From assembly GCA_029204225.1 (NCBI GenBank), contig CM055095.1, positions 66,489,940-66,553,939 of the forward strand: a stretch of 64,000 bases of DNA, read 5' to 3'. Positions 1 through 11,439 of the stretch are shown one piece after another (the first letter of the stretch is position 1; every line of letters begins with the position of its first letter). The translations under genes and the position numbers were made by a program. Below the pieces are notes generated by a model. It worked only from the letters and a program-made list of their open reading frames with translations, was not told the DNA's origin and ran no database searches. The stretch is from Diphasiastrum complanatum. Lineage: Eukaryota > Streptophyta > Lycopodiopsida > Lycopodiales > Lycopodiaceae.

Positions 1-778
1 TACTAGGGATTGGCAGACCTAGAAGATTTTGTCTCGTCATGGATAAGAGCATATATGTAGAAGACAAGGGCCATGCCTTCTTGAATGAATCGACAGACAC
101 GTTTGTGTTCCTCACATAATATGACTCACTTGAACAGATCGATAAGTTTCGTGAACTTACTTACGATCATGCCTTTGCCTTGGCATTGGACTAAGCATGA
201 GTCAAATCAATGAAATGCACAAATCATAGGCCATCCATTACCAGCATATTCTGTTGGAGGCACTCATAAAAGTTCTTATAAAATTTAGGAAAAAAATTTC
301 TATGCTCAATGAAGAACCTCTCTATGTCAAACTTCATATCGAAGTAGGAGGCAAAACGTGTTTGTCTATCCCCAACCCCAACATCAACAAGGAAGGAATG
401 TAGTGCTTTGTCATGAAGAGAGCTGGAAGAAGAAGATGCCATCTCGGATGAGATATCGATACCACGCGCCGATGTAAGGTGGAAATTGTTCCACAACACA
501 AGTGGCACATGATGGCGATATGTCAGTCAGGAATGGTATATCGGCATGACGCACCTGGAGGACAGAGGGTAGCGAGGGAAATATCACAGGCACGTGGAGG
601 CAATATTAGACTGAAGTGGAAATAAATAATGTCTGATTGTTTTGACCGTACTATTTTGGAGCATCGTATCGATACACCAGTTATCGCTTATCATCACCAT
701 GCACTATTTCCAGTTCCTGCATTCGGCTATTGCCATCCCACGCATCATAATGATATGGGCATATGTTATGGCTTGTAT
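1..778. other. Unassigned left flank
   Basis: No recognisable gene or repeat. A minus-strand frame at 224-508 (94 codons, with a serine run near its middle) is open, but I see no known domain, so I do not call it a gene. The copia LTR that begins at 779 ends this segment. Confidence 0.4.
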
Positions 779-1541
779 TGTTGGATTATTTTCCTAAATA
801 TTGACTAATCATTTTTAATCTTCATCTACTACATTATCCAGCCTTATAGTTTTATGCATGACATTGTTTCTACACAGTCTGCAAAAATACTCGGGTTTCG
901 CTCAATTTCCAGGAAGTACTAACTGGATGGATGCCAGCTCATGATGGCCAACTGGACATTAAGATCTATGACCTAATTGGCTGTCCTACTGGACTTGTCA
1001 CATTTTCGCTTAGTATAAATAGTTGATCATACTTCTATTATTTTGAATCAAGTAGCAACTCTCTCAAGCCTTCAAGCTTGAACACTCTTGAGCATTCTAG
1101 CTCAGTTCTTTAGAGTTCATTGGAGTTTTGCTATTAGTTCTTACTGCTTATTAGCGGAAGTGCAAATTTGGACAAAGATCTTCAGTTACTCAGAGATAGC
1201 TTAGAGTATGCAATTTCTATCCGCAATTGTCTTGTGCTCATCATCATCTTTTATTGCGTTCAATATTATATTAGATTGTATGTATCTCTGTGATAGTTTT
1301 GTAGCTGATAAATCTCATATTGCTTTTGTTTGATAATTCATTGTTTGGCTAGGTAATCACTATAGTACTGACGATTTCAAAGTTAGTTACTATAAGATTG
1401 AACGTGACTTTTGTTATTTTGTTTTGTTCCATATTGATAGGCATAGTCATGCATTAGGAAAGCAAGCTCCATTCCACTATGCTCGATAAGTCGTTCACAA
1501 TCTTCGACTTGTCGTTATTGCATTATCACCTCTTTCCAACA
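779..1541 (+). repeat. 5' LTR of Ty1/copia element A
   Basis: The segment begins TGTTGGATTATT and ends TTTCCAACA, so its termini are short inverted repeats with TG..CA ends. A tRNA primer-binding site follows directly. A TATAAATAG box near 1013 suggests the retroelement promoter. A diverged relative of about 920 bp lies at 17914-18833; the two share the TATA region and several blocks but differ by a roughly 130-bp indel. If both belong to one element, the insertion is old. Confidence 0.85.
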
Positions 1542-1554
1542 TGGTATCAGAGCG
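1542..1554 (+). other. Primer-binding site of copia element A
   Basis: TGGTATCAGAGCG follows the LTR end directly. It matches the initiator-methionine tRNA 3'-end complement used by most plant copia elements. This fixes the LTR boundary and the strand. Confidence 0.85.
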
Positions 1555-1768
1555 TACTTTCATGATATCAGAGCGATCTGTTATACCAGAGCTCTAATAC
1601 TTGATATCTTTTGCGATATCGAATCGATATCATTTGACACTTTTCACAGTTTCATATTTTTCAATTTGTGGTATCAAATTTCAGTATCAGATAGTTGATT
1701 TGCAATTGTAGCGCAGGACGGTATCTCTCTCTTAACGTCATCGATATATCGACAGACTAAAGTTCCAG

Positions 1769-3575
1769 ATGGATTCTCAGAGTAAAACCGGTCTTATCGC
1801 AGACGCTGAATGGATCCAATTACTACTTGTGAAAATTAAAGATGAAAACGTTGCTAGTCGCCAATGGGTTGTGGGATGTTGTCACAGGTATAGAAGAGAA
1901 GCCTAAAGACGACACAATTGACTCAAAATGGAAGTCGAAGGATGGTAAAGCTTTTGCGCTTATTATTCTCAATATATCAAACACTCAGATTGGCCACATA
2001 GTTGAAGCTCAAACTTCGAAAGAAGTATGGGACATCTCGAGCTCACTATATGATGTGAGGGTCGTAACTTGTAAGTTACATCTACGAAGAAAATTCTTCA
2101 CTCTCAAGATGTCGAATGGTGACTCACTTTAGAATCATGTTAACCAGTTTAAGAATCTCTTACAACAAATGGTCGTTGTCGGATCAATCATAGACGATCT
2201 CTTACAATAGATGGCCATTGTCGAATCAATTATAGATGATCAAGACGCAATCATGACATTGCTTTCAAGCTTGCCCTCTACATATGAGAACTGGGTGATG
2301 AACATATCAACACACTCAAATTTAACTCTTACCAGAATTATCACTATGTTACTGTAGGAAGATAATCGAAGAAGTCAAGACACTTCGTCGACTTCATCAT
2401 CTCAGGCTCTACATGTCAACAAAGGCTCAAAACGATAGAAGCAAAAAAGCTCTAAGCAGTCTGCATCGAATCATAAACCAACTCAAAGTCAAGAACAATT
2501 ATCAAATCCATAGTCGAAGAAGAAGATGTTTTGTAAGTATTGCAAGCGCACTAATCATGAAATCCAAGGTTGCAAGGTTCTCAAAGCGAAGAATGCCAGT
2601 AAGCAACCAGATCAACAGGCGAATGCAGTCACCACACCTCCCGACATTGACATGGACGAAGGAGTATTTATGGTCAAAGACCAAAAAACACTATTGGATA
2701 ATTCTTGATTTCTGAATTCTTGAGCTACTCAACATATGACTAGCCATCGTGAACATTGTCACTCTTATACGCCTTACAGTACAAAGACATACGTTCATCT
2801 TGGCGACGATAGCACTCACACTATCGAAGGTGAAGGCAATGTAAGATTGAAATTCCAGCATGATCAATTCAAACTACTATAAAATGTTTTGTATGCACCT
2901 AAACTCTCTACGAGTCTGTTATCAATAAGTAGGAGCACTGATTTAGGTCATAGGGTGGAGTTTGGGTCTGATCAATGTCAAATTATCGATAGGACAAGTC
3001 AGGCCCTTGCACTCGACGAGAAGCTTGGAAACTTGTATAGATTGGAACATTGTTATTCTAATACTAGTCAAGCCTTGAAAACCTTTGTTCTTGTCAATAA
3101 AGCATTAATATGGCATCACCAATTAGAACACTTGAATCATACATCTGTTTCATACATGTCTAAATGATCCCTAGCACTTGATCTCGACTATCCAGCCGAT
3201 AAAATTGACCTCCATGTCTGCCATAGCTACATCCTTGGAAAGCATACTAGGATTCCCTTTAGATCAAGTCATCGGCATGCAGCAAAAGATTTGTTAGATG
3301 TTGTTCATTCAGATATCATTACCTCCTATTCACCTCCGTCGAATGGTCTTGCTGAGAGAAAGAACAGAATCTTAGTCGAATCGACAAAGTGCATGTTATC
3401 ACATGTGACACTTCTAAAGTCCTTCAGGGCTGAAGTAGTTTCAACTACAGCTTATATTCAGAATAGATGTCTACTAAAGGTGTCTCAGACAAAACACCAT
3501 ACAAAGTTTGGATAGGCTCCAAACCTTCTCTATTGAACTTAAGAGTTTTTGGATGTATCGCTTATGCACAAATTT
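1769..3575 (+). pseudogene. Copia element A gag-protease-integrase, decayed
   Basis: A degenerate copia polyprotein. An ATG at 1769 opens gag but the frame shifts within about 40 codons; gag resumes at 1842 (WDVVTGIEEKP, then LHLRRKFFTLKMS). A 42-bp tandem duplication lies at about 2157-2240. The zinc knuckle CKYCKRTNHEIQGC (CX2CX4HX4C) is at about 2527-2570. The protease remnant ATQHMTSHRE is near 2730, the GAG-pre-integrase block near 3040-3160 and the integrase piece GLAERKNRILVES near 3340-3390. The central integrase carrying the first two catalytic acids is missing. Stops at 2130, 2209 and 2356 are all TAG. Coding similarity stops at FGCIAYAQI, where the LTR of element B begins, so B inserted into A. 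Confidence 0.85.
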
Positions 3576-5023
3576 TGTTGGAAATTAAGTCCACAATCTT
3601 CTCCTTGGTGAATACTATTTTCATTTCAAGATACTTCTTGCACGCTTATTGATCATTGATCTAGGGTCATATGAAACCTACTTTGGTTCTATGTTTGCTC
3701 ATTTGATACCTGCACGAATCATAGAACTCAGACAGCCGAACTATTCGAAGAACAACTATTTCACTTTCAAATGTTAAGTTCAAATTATTTAAATATCATT
3801 GAAGACTTGGCCATCTTCAACGACTTCCACGAATTGGCATTTTGAACAAGTTCCAACAGTGAGCAGAAATGAACTAAATGTCGCACAGTTCATATTTTTG
3901 TCAACTCTTGAAAAATGTGACAATTTTTCGACAGTAACTTCTCTTCAAGTATTTCAAAGAAATCATATTTTTCGCATTTTTCCAAAATGTGACAAAACAG
4001 TCACTTCAACAAACGAACTGTTTTTCCAGCACTTTTGGCTTTTTCGCTAAAATGCTAAGTGAGAGAAAAATGCGAAGGGTGTCTATTATTAAGGAACCGC
4101 CAAGGCAAAGTCTGCGGTCTAGCACGAGTCACCGCAAGCTACTGCAAGGAACCGCCATGGCAAAGGTTGTGGTCTAATACGAGTCACTGCAAGCTACCGC
4201 AAAGAACTACCAGGCACAGCCATAAACTGCAAGAGTTAACTATGTGGTGTTTTTGCGAAGACCAGACACTGCAAGAAACCGCATTTTAGCGATTGCGGTC
4301 CACATACGGTTGCGATGAGCATCATCCTATCAGACTTATATACACATTGTACAGCTATCATTATAACTCAAATACTTACAAAGCACAACAACTTATATAG
4401 TTAGATGACAATCATTTATTGTAATAAAATACATGGATGTAGTGTTTAAATACATCTTCATCACAAACTCTACATGATGCTCTGCCAACAGAGCAAATGA
4501 TATCAAGCATCCAAGTTATGTCTCCATTTCTAGCTGTAACACATTCAGTGTTGTTCAAGATTTTATTGTAATACAGAAGCAACACATTCCATCATCTGTG
4601 TTTAATGTAGATGTATGATGTTGTGATTTGATTACACTCTCACTACTTGTTCATGCTTGTTCACTCACTCTGATCAAATCGTGGAGGTCTACAACTCCTC
4701 AGAATCTCAGATGATGGCTGTCTTTGACGCCATAGGAACTTGCATTATCACACAACACTATCATTTTAAACTCTAAACTAAACTTCGTTCTGAATTTGAT
4801 CTACAGTAATACCACACCTCTTCTAATCTCTTCGGTGGATTGTACTCATTCCTCCGTTTGAGTATGAATTAATTTTTAAGATCCTCTTGGTAAAAATGCT
4901 TGAGCTATAATTATATCTTTGCATTTACATTCTTTTAGACTGCTCTTGCTTCTAGTAGTCCATAATAATGGGAGATTTTTTCCACAACCATTTCTTCTCT
5001 CTTCTCCATTTCTACCTCCTACA
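3576..5023 (+). repeat. 5' LTR of Ty1/copia element B
   Basis: The segment starts TGTTGGAAATTAAG, exactly where element A's integrase is interrupted, and ends CTACCTCCTACA a few bases before a primer-binding site. At about 1.45 kb it is long for a copia LTR and contains internal subrepeats at 4090-4290. Its start resembles the LTR starting at 51650 (TGTTGGAATTTAGTC), suggesting one family. No matching 3' LTR is seen to the right. Confidence 0.65.
4090..4290 (+). repeat. LTR-internal tandem subrepeats, about 66 bp
   Basis: About two and a half copies of a unit containing AAGGAACCGCCAAGGCAAAG and GAGTCACCGCAAGCTAC repeat within the LTR of element B. Copies two and three are increasingly diverged. 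Confidence 0.65.
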
Positions 5024-5026
5024 GAT

Positions 5027-5040
5027 TGGTATCAGAGCAA
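5027..5040 (+). other. Primer-binding site of copia element B
   Basis: TGGTATCAGAGCAA lies three bases after the inferred LTR end, as expected for initiator-methionine tRNA priming. Confidence 0.8.
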
Positions 5041-5082
5041 GACTAAATAAACCGAGAGATTCCTAATTGTATTGCTATCAAT

Positions 5083-7551
5083 ATGTCTCTTACTGGTAAC
5101 TCTTCATCTTTGTCATCCAATGACGTTAGAACTTCTATACCTGGAAGTTAAAACTCCGGATGATGTTGATAGATAGAGATATTTGGGATGTTGTAGAAGG
5201 TTCTGACCTGAAACCAGAAGATGGTGATCATCAATCAGCGAAGGCATGGAAGATCAAGGATCATAAAGCCTTAGCATCGATCAAGTTCAATCTGGCCCCA
5301 ACTCCCAAATATCTCACGTTACCACGTGCAAATCCTCTAAAAAAGCACTGGATTTATTATCGAATCTATATGAGATTCAAGATGTAACCACTAGGTTACA
5401 CCTTAGAAGAAAGTTCTTCGCACTTAGTATGTCTGATTCTACAGCCATCACTTCTCACATGAACAGCTTTAAATCTTTAATAGATCAGTTGTCAGCTGTA
5501 GAATGTGCTATTCAAGATGATGATGCTATTATGAACTTGCTTTCTTCTTTATCAAAGTCCTATGAACACTTTGTCGTGATGATCTCCACACAACCCGACC
5601 TCACTCTTCAAAAGGTGATTGGTCATCTTCTTCAAGAAGAAATGCGGAGAAAGACCAGCGACATATCCATCAAAGACAAGTCTCTAGCCCTATCCACCAA
5701 GAAAAAAGACTATTCCAAGGGCAAGAATCAAGTGTAGCAACAGCAACAACAGAAGCCTCATACTCAAGATAAGAATAGTGGATCACGCAAGAAGCTCTTT
5801 TGTAGATATTGTAAGAGAGCTAATCGAGACATCAAGGAATGTCGCATCTGCATCTACAACGAGGCAAAGAAGCAACAACAAGAGCAGCCAAACTCTATCA
5901 ATACAATGGAAATCAAGGAGCAAGATTCTGATGGAGACAAACCATCACATCTGTTAATGGCTTACAGTAGTAGCAATGAAGACTACGATAGCTGGTATAT
6001 ATACAGTGGCACTACCGAACACATGACTTCTCGTAGAGAATGGTTTACTGAGGACACAACTTATAGCAAAGATCAATTTATCTACCTCAGGGATTCAAGC
6101 ACCATCTGCATGGAAGGCAAGGGGACAGTCAAGATCGTACTCAAAAATGATCTCTCTATTTGTGTTCCAAATGTTCTTCACGTGCCTTAGCTATCTAAGA
6201 ATCCGTTATCAGTCTCTAAGATAACTGATGAGGGCTACACTGTTACTTTCTCTTCTGAACAATGTAAAATCTTCGATCAAGAAATTTTTAGTCATGTTAT
6301 CAAAATGCAGTCAATCAGGACTCTGATTGCGTTAGCAGTAGTGGAAGACCTCGAGACCCATCAAATGGATGTCAAGACAAACATTTTTCAATGGAAACGT
6401 TGAAGAGGAGCTGTATGTCTTCCAACCAGAAGGATTTGAAGTCAAAGGCCGAGAGCACAAAGTGTGCAAACTGCACAAAGCAATCTACGGTCTGAAACAA
6501 GCCGCAAGGGCTTAGTTCATCTCATTCAATTGGATTTTGCAAATAATTCAGTTGACTGTAATGTTTATTCCAAGCATGTAGGTGTCCATTCAATTCAATA
6601 GCTCCTTACGTAGATGATGCATTTATTTTGTCTAACGACACAGTCTTACTGCACACTACAAAGAGTGATCTGTCAAAGGAATTTGACATGACTGATCTAA
6701 GCATTTTTCATTCTCTGTTAGGAATTCACATTACTAGAAATAGACTTCAAAAGAAGATCTATCTTAGCCAGCAAAATTATCAAGAAAATTTTCTAGAAAA
6801 TTTTCATATGTCTGATTGCAAACCAATAGATACTCCAATGGAACCAAGTATTGTATTTAGTAAACCTTCTTGTGCTAATTTCAAAAGTGAAGTACTTGAC
6901 TTAGCAAAGTACTCTTATCATTCACTCGTAAGATCTTTGGTATATGCCATGCTATGCACTAGACCAAATTTAGCATACATTGTCAGCACGTTGAGTCAAT
7001 TCATGTCTAATCGTAGGATCTCTCATTGGAAAGCATTAAAGAGAGTGATGAGATATATTCGGAGAAGTTTAGATCACGTTTTATGCTATGATGAAAATGC
7101 TATCGACCCTCTCGTCTTGCGAGGCTACTCCGACTCAGATTGGGGAGGAACAATCTCTACCAAAAAATCTACCTCTGGGTTTTGCTTCTATCTAATAGGG
7201 GGGCCGATTTTGTGGAACTCAAAAAAGTAGAAATCAGTGGCGCTTTCTTCGACCGAGGCAGAGTACATCGCAGCATGTCAAGCTTCAAAAGAAGCTATAT
7301 GGATTTGGTCATTATTTCACGACTTACATCACACTCTGTTCAATGCTACTACCATTATGTGCAAAAATTTGAGCTGTATTTCACTGTCGCTAAATCCCAG
7401 ATTTCATGGCAAGTCTAAGCACATCGAAATTCAATTTCATTTCATTCAGATAAAAGTTTTCTTTAGGCAAGTGATTCTTCAATACTGCTCCACAACAGAA
7501 ATTGTTGCAAACATCTTCACCAAAGCCCTATCCATCGTAATGATGCCTGGA
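5083..7551 (+). pseudogene. Copia element B gag-pol with internal deletion
   Basis: Gag starts at the ATG at 5083, frameshifts near 5150 and continues through MMLIDRDIWDVVEGS to 5737. The zinc knuckle (CRYCKRANRDIKEC) is near 5801-5842. The protease block at 5990-6030 reads YIYSGTTEHMT, so the catalytic Asp of the usual D-S-G is Tyr. The frame jumps near 6300 from the end of protease straight into reverse transcriptase (HQMDVKTN, then AIYGLKQAA), so GAG-pre-integrase and all of integrase are deleted. YVDDAFIL, the RT active-site motif, is near 6609. The RT tail and RNase H run from 6628 to about 7551, with one TAG stop at 7228 in front of KSVALSSTEAEY. The element cannot be autonomous. It ends against unrelated gypsy sequence with no 3' LTR. 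Confidence 0.88.
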
Positions 7552-7574
7552 GTCGTGAAACTAAGCATGTTCTG

Positions 7575-9388
7575 CATGGACGGAAGGTGCCGATTGTATG
7601 GCCACCTTTATCTTTTCTTCTAGGGTGGCAATATGTTGGTTTAGGGCCTCAACGGAGGTAGCATAGGATTTCTGCATTTTGGTATGTTGCTTAGTCGTGG
7701 CCTGTAACTTTTGTGCCAACTTTGATATGCCTCCACTAGAATCTGAGTTCCCTTGGAAATAGCTGGAGGTGCAAAGTCAGTGAAGTTGACCTGCACCAGC
7801 TATTCCTTCATAGCGGAACGCGCTTCGATTGCGACTCAAGAGTTGGTGCTGGAGGTTGCTGAGCATTTGTTGCTGTTGTTGGATGTGTGCATTCAAATTC
7901 TGGATTTGTTGTTGTTGTTGGTTGAAATCTGCCTCCAACCTTGCCTTCTCCTTCTGCATATCTACAAGGGCTCCATTGTCAAATTGTCGCATTATGAGCT
8001 GACCTCCTAAGTTACCAAAGAGGTTATACTGGAGCTCATTCACCAACCAAACACTTTTTGGACTACTAGCGGTAATTGCTCCCAAGGTCCAATATCAAGA
8101 AGTGTGCGGGTATGGTTGGGATTAAATGGAAGAAAATCTGGAATTGGGGGAGAGGATGGAGTGTGAGAAAATGCAGGTGGAGGTGATTGAGATATGGGAG
8201 GAGATATAGGTGGAGGTGATTGAGGTGGTGAACATGGAGGTGATTGAGCTTGTGTCGGAGAAATGTGGACTGGATTAGTTGTGACACAGTGGTGGATGTG
8301 GTTTGTGTTGGTAATTGTAATGCAAAATGGTCTACATTGATTGTAGAGGCAAGTAGGTTGGAAGAATGTACATGTGAGGGCTTTCGTGGGGTAGTTGAAT
8401 CGAGCCCATGTTAAGTGTGAATGAAGGGGGTGGATGTGGCAGTAAATGGTGGGGGTAGTGGTGGAAGGAGAGTTGTGTTAGTAGGCAACGATACCAGAAC
8501 AGCTGAAGTTACCTGAGTAGACGAGACCACGCCTAATGAATTAGAGTCAGAAGCACCTGCATCCAAGGAGTTGTCTACTGCTGCTACTACTTGTCTACTG
8601 CTACTGCATCCAAGGAGCTATCTACTGCTACTACTGCTTGTCTTCTTTGCTGGGCCTGTTGAAGTAGGGCCTCTTGTTGCACCAAAACATCCTTTGGGAC
8701 CTGAGAGGATTTCAAGCTCCCGTCAGATTCAACATACTCTGCCCTTATATCACTGGATAAGATATCAGGGGAGATGTCGTCATCTACACTCACGGCCTTA
8801 CCCTTCTACTTCTTCATTGGTGGTGCAGGTGAAACAGTTTCGGTTGACAACTGTGGGCTGGCCCGCTTTCTGGTGCTAGGATATATGTCCTCTAGCTTTT
8901 GGAGGACTGCGGCCGTTCGTTGACCTGTTTGTTGTGTGACCAACATGTGTAGAAGATATCCACATTTGGTTGTGGATTTTTGAGATTTCAGGGCCACACA
9001 TAACTTTTTACGAATCTTCTCTGCCCACTTGTAATTCTAAGTGGGATCGGTCATGGTGAGGGTTAAGGAAAATAGATCGCTTGGTGGAATGCAATCCATT
9101 TTTATAATATGTACCTTGACCATTGACACGAGAATTTCTGTGGTTGCCCGGAGCTTGTGATCCTTGATAAGGTGCGATGGTCTTTCCGTCGTCCAGCAGG
9201 AACTTTGTGAAGTATTTGGAATCATAGCTAGTACCCTTGCCATGAATCATCTCGCCTAGGTTAGAAAATCCAATGCTTTGTAGATGCTATGGGGAGATGT
9301 TGATTATGGTATAACCGCCATGCTTTGAAGTGATCCGAAAGGAATGGAACTCGTCTGACTAAGTGGAGTAGGCATCGATGGGAAACAT
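7575..9388 (-). pseudogene. Accessory reading frame downstream of gypsy pol, decayed
   Basis: I do not recognise this protein. Read from an ATG at 9388, the sense strand gives about 600 codons interrupted by stops and a few frameshifts. The N-terminal third (MFPIDAYS, then GFSNLGEMIHGKGTSYDS, then KFLLDDGKTIAPYQGS) is compositionally normal and continues as one frame through two TAG stops at 9359-9361 and 9287-9289. A middle part near 8800-9000 reads KCGYLLHMLVTQQTGQRTAA. The region at 8090-8270 is proline-rich (SPPPISPPISQSPPPAFS). The C-terminal part is a Gln-rich predicted coiled coil (QKEKARLEADFNQQQQQ at 7777-8085), extended by KLQATTKQHTKMQKSY further downstream. It sits 3' of gypsy integrase on the same strand, where some plant gypsy lineages carry extra or env-like frames. 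Membership in the same element is inferred from order and strand. Confidence 0.55.
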
Positions 9389-10697
9389 GCTAGGAAGAGA
9401 TGAACTAAAAATGAGAATTATAGAAAACTCAATACAAAACTATCTGAACATAATCTTGAACTATGAGGACATCATATCATTAAATGCTAGATGAAAAATG
9501 ATTGAGCCTAGAAACTTCTAGATAGGTTCACATCTATTAAATGCAAGTACAATACTATTACTTAATGTATAGTATATTCAGAAGCACACAAGACATCATT
9601 CTTCATACAAGACTTGTAGAAACAAAATAGAACTAGCATTTATTGATGATAGACAAAAAGTACATGCTCATTAATGAGGCAGCATGCCAGTACAAAATCT
9701 AAGATGAGCAGACTCGCTAGAACCTGTCTTTTATAGGCACTTTTTTCTCTCTAGGTCTACCTACGCTCACCTACCACTCTCACCTACTCTACCTACCTCA
9801 CCTATCGTACCTACTTCGCCTGACCAAGCTCTCACTCTAAGCTCTCACTTTGCTGATCAGTGAAATAAATTAGATCAAAGCCAAGGTTATAAGTGAAAAT
9901 ATCCTTGGCTAAGATTAGCGCTTCAGGATAATTCTTGATGCCGAGCAATAATATATCACCCGAATAAGGTTAGGGGCCTTACGACGATGGAGTGAGAGCA
10001 AGGTGTCTCTGGAGGCCATGATAGCGGTAGTAGAATGAATCTAGATAGTTTTGAAAATTTTAAAATTGCTTGAAAATTTCAACATAAACTCTTGTGCAAA
10101 AATCTAGAATGAACTCGTGGAGAGGATGGGGAGTCCTATATATAGATGTTTTTCGACTAAAAATCGCAAATTCACCCAGTAATCATCCTCAGTGCCTACG
10201 ATTTCTTGAGGGTCGCGAATTTTGAGGCAATGTTCTGAGGTTCGACGAGCTACTGTAAGTGATTTTTTTGTAGAAAAATGAGTGAAATTGTCTGAAAATA
10301 CAAAAATTGGTGTGATCAGAATTTGCGGATGTGATAGAGAAATTGTATAACTAATTTTGAGGCTCAACAAATTATCTACGAATTCTATCAGTAAGGATCT
10401 AATAAGAAAAGTGTTTTTTTCTTTTTTTGGAAGGACTGATACTGTACTGAAATTTGTAGAGGTGATAAATGAATTGTACACAGTGAAAATGTGTCTAGGC
10501 AAATTCTATCTGATCTGATTGTGCATCAAAATTTTAAAAAAAGAATGAATCTTGTGGTTGCATAGAAAAAGACTGATTGTGTACCTGATCTGATGATATC
10601 TTGATGTTCTAGACCAAAAAAATATGCCAGAAATTTGTCAAAATGACAAATAGGCAGTAAGTAGGAAAAATAAACAAAATCTAGGAAATAAAACAAA
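9389..10697 (-). other. Non-coding part of the gypsy element
   Basis: This stretch separates the gypsy integrase stop from the accessory frame. It is AT-rich, with a pyrimidine-rich CTACCTAC tract at about 9760-9830. Short frames at 10104-10502 and 10526-10762 have no recognisable domain. I cannot place an LTR boundary here. Confidence 0.35.
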
Positions 10698-11152
10698 CTA
10701 GTATATATCGAAATAAAAATAGAATTCGTTGTACTTTTTGAGTCTCCTTCCATTGACCACAATGTCTAAGGTATCGCCTTGTAGGGTTTGGAGTTGGACA
10801 TAGCCAGAGACAAATATCTTTTGAATGACATAAGGACCTTGGCCGAAACATTTTAGTTTGCCTTTAAATATTTTGGCTTGGTATAAGAGGACCTTGTCTC
10901 CAACCTAGAACTCTTTGAGTTTTAAAGATTGATCATGCCATGCCTTTTGTCGAAGTTTGTGGACTTATTGAGCATGGATACTGATCCGTCGTGTTTCACA
11001 CAGTTGTTCCAGGTGGAACAATCTCTAGCTCTAGATTATATGCTACTCGTAGGGATGGAATATAGAATTCCACAGGCATGACGACTTCCTGGCCATATAT
11101 AGCTGGAAAGGGGTTAAACTTGTGGCTCTTTTTGGGGTAGTGTGACTTAGTT
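10698..11152 (-). pseudogene. Ty3/gypsy integrase C-terminal fragment
   Basis: Sense-strand translation gives the plant gypsy block AIYGQEVVMPVEFYIPSLR (about 11050-11110), then a KLRQKAWHDQSLKLKEF-type segment and VGDKVLLYQAKIFKGKLK with KCFGQGPYVIQKIFVSG (10790-10920), ending VVNGRRLKKYNE before the TAG at 10698. This is the C-terminal DNA-binding part of integrase; one stop interrupts it near the VGDKVLL block. The catalytic core and everything upstream is lost, because copia element C begins at about 11153. The accessory frame at 7575-9388 lies downstream on the same strand. Confidence 0.8.
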
Positions 11153-11392
11153 TGTTTCAAACAGGAACACATATCATGCTACACAGTAACATAGACAGAA
11201 AACACTCTCCACAAGCTCACATAGCAACTGTATTTCTCAAAATGAAATTACATTTTACATATAGTTGTTCACTTAGGCAACCCATGCATGACCCAGGTTG
11301 TCGTTGGCGGGACGCATGTCCCGTCGACTTGCCTCGTGGCGAGGCCAACTGATCCTTATCAACTGATAGGACCCACAGTACAGTAACACAGT
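11153..11392 (-). repeat. Putative 3' LTR of copia element C
   Basis: On the sense strand this runs from TGTGTTACTGTACTG to CCTGTTTGAAACA, just past the RNase H end and a purine-rich stretch (CTTTAAGAGAGAGAG, about 11411-11425). No second copy is present and the flanks show no target-site duplication, so the boundaries are tentative. Confidence 0.35.
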
Positions 11393-11439
11393 GATTCTAC
11401 TTTAATTCTAACTCTCTCTCTTAAAGTAGAGTCTACTTT

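Noticed and set aside
1542-1554. tRNA genes
   Set aside because: Only primer-binding sites complementary to a tRNA end are present; no cloverleaf was recognised in the window. A covariance-model scan would settle it.
7753-8010. Plus-strand Leu-rich frame at 7753-8010 and 8571-8879
   Set aside because: These are antisense to the Gln-rich coiled-coil and Ala/Val-rich parts of the gypsy accessory frame.
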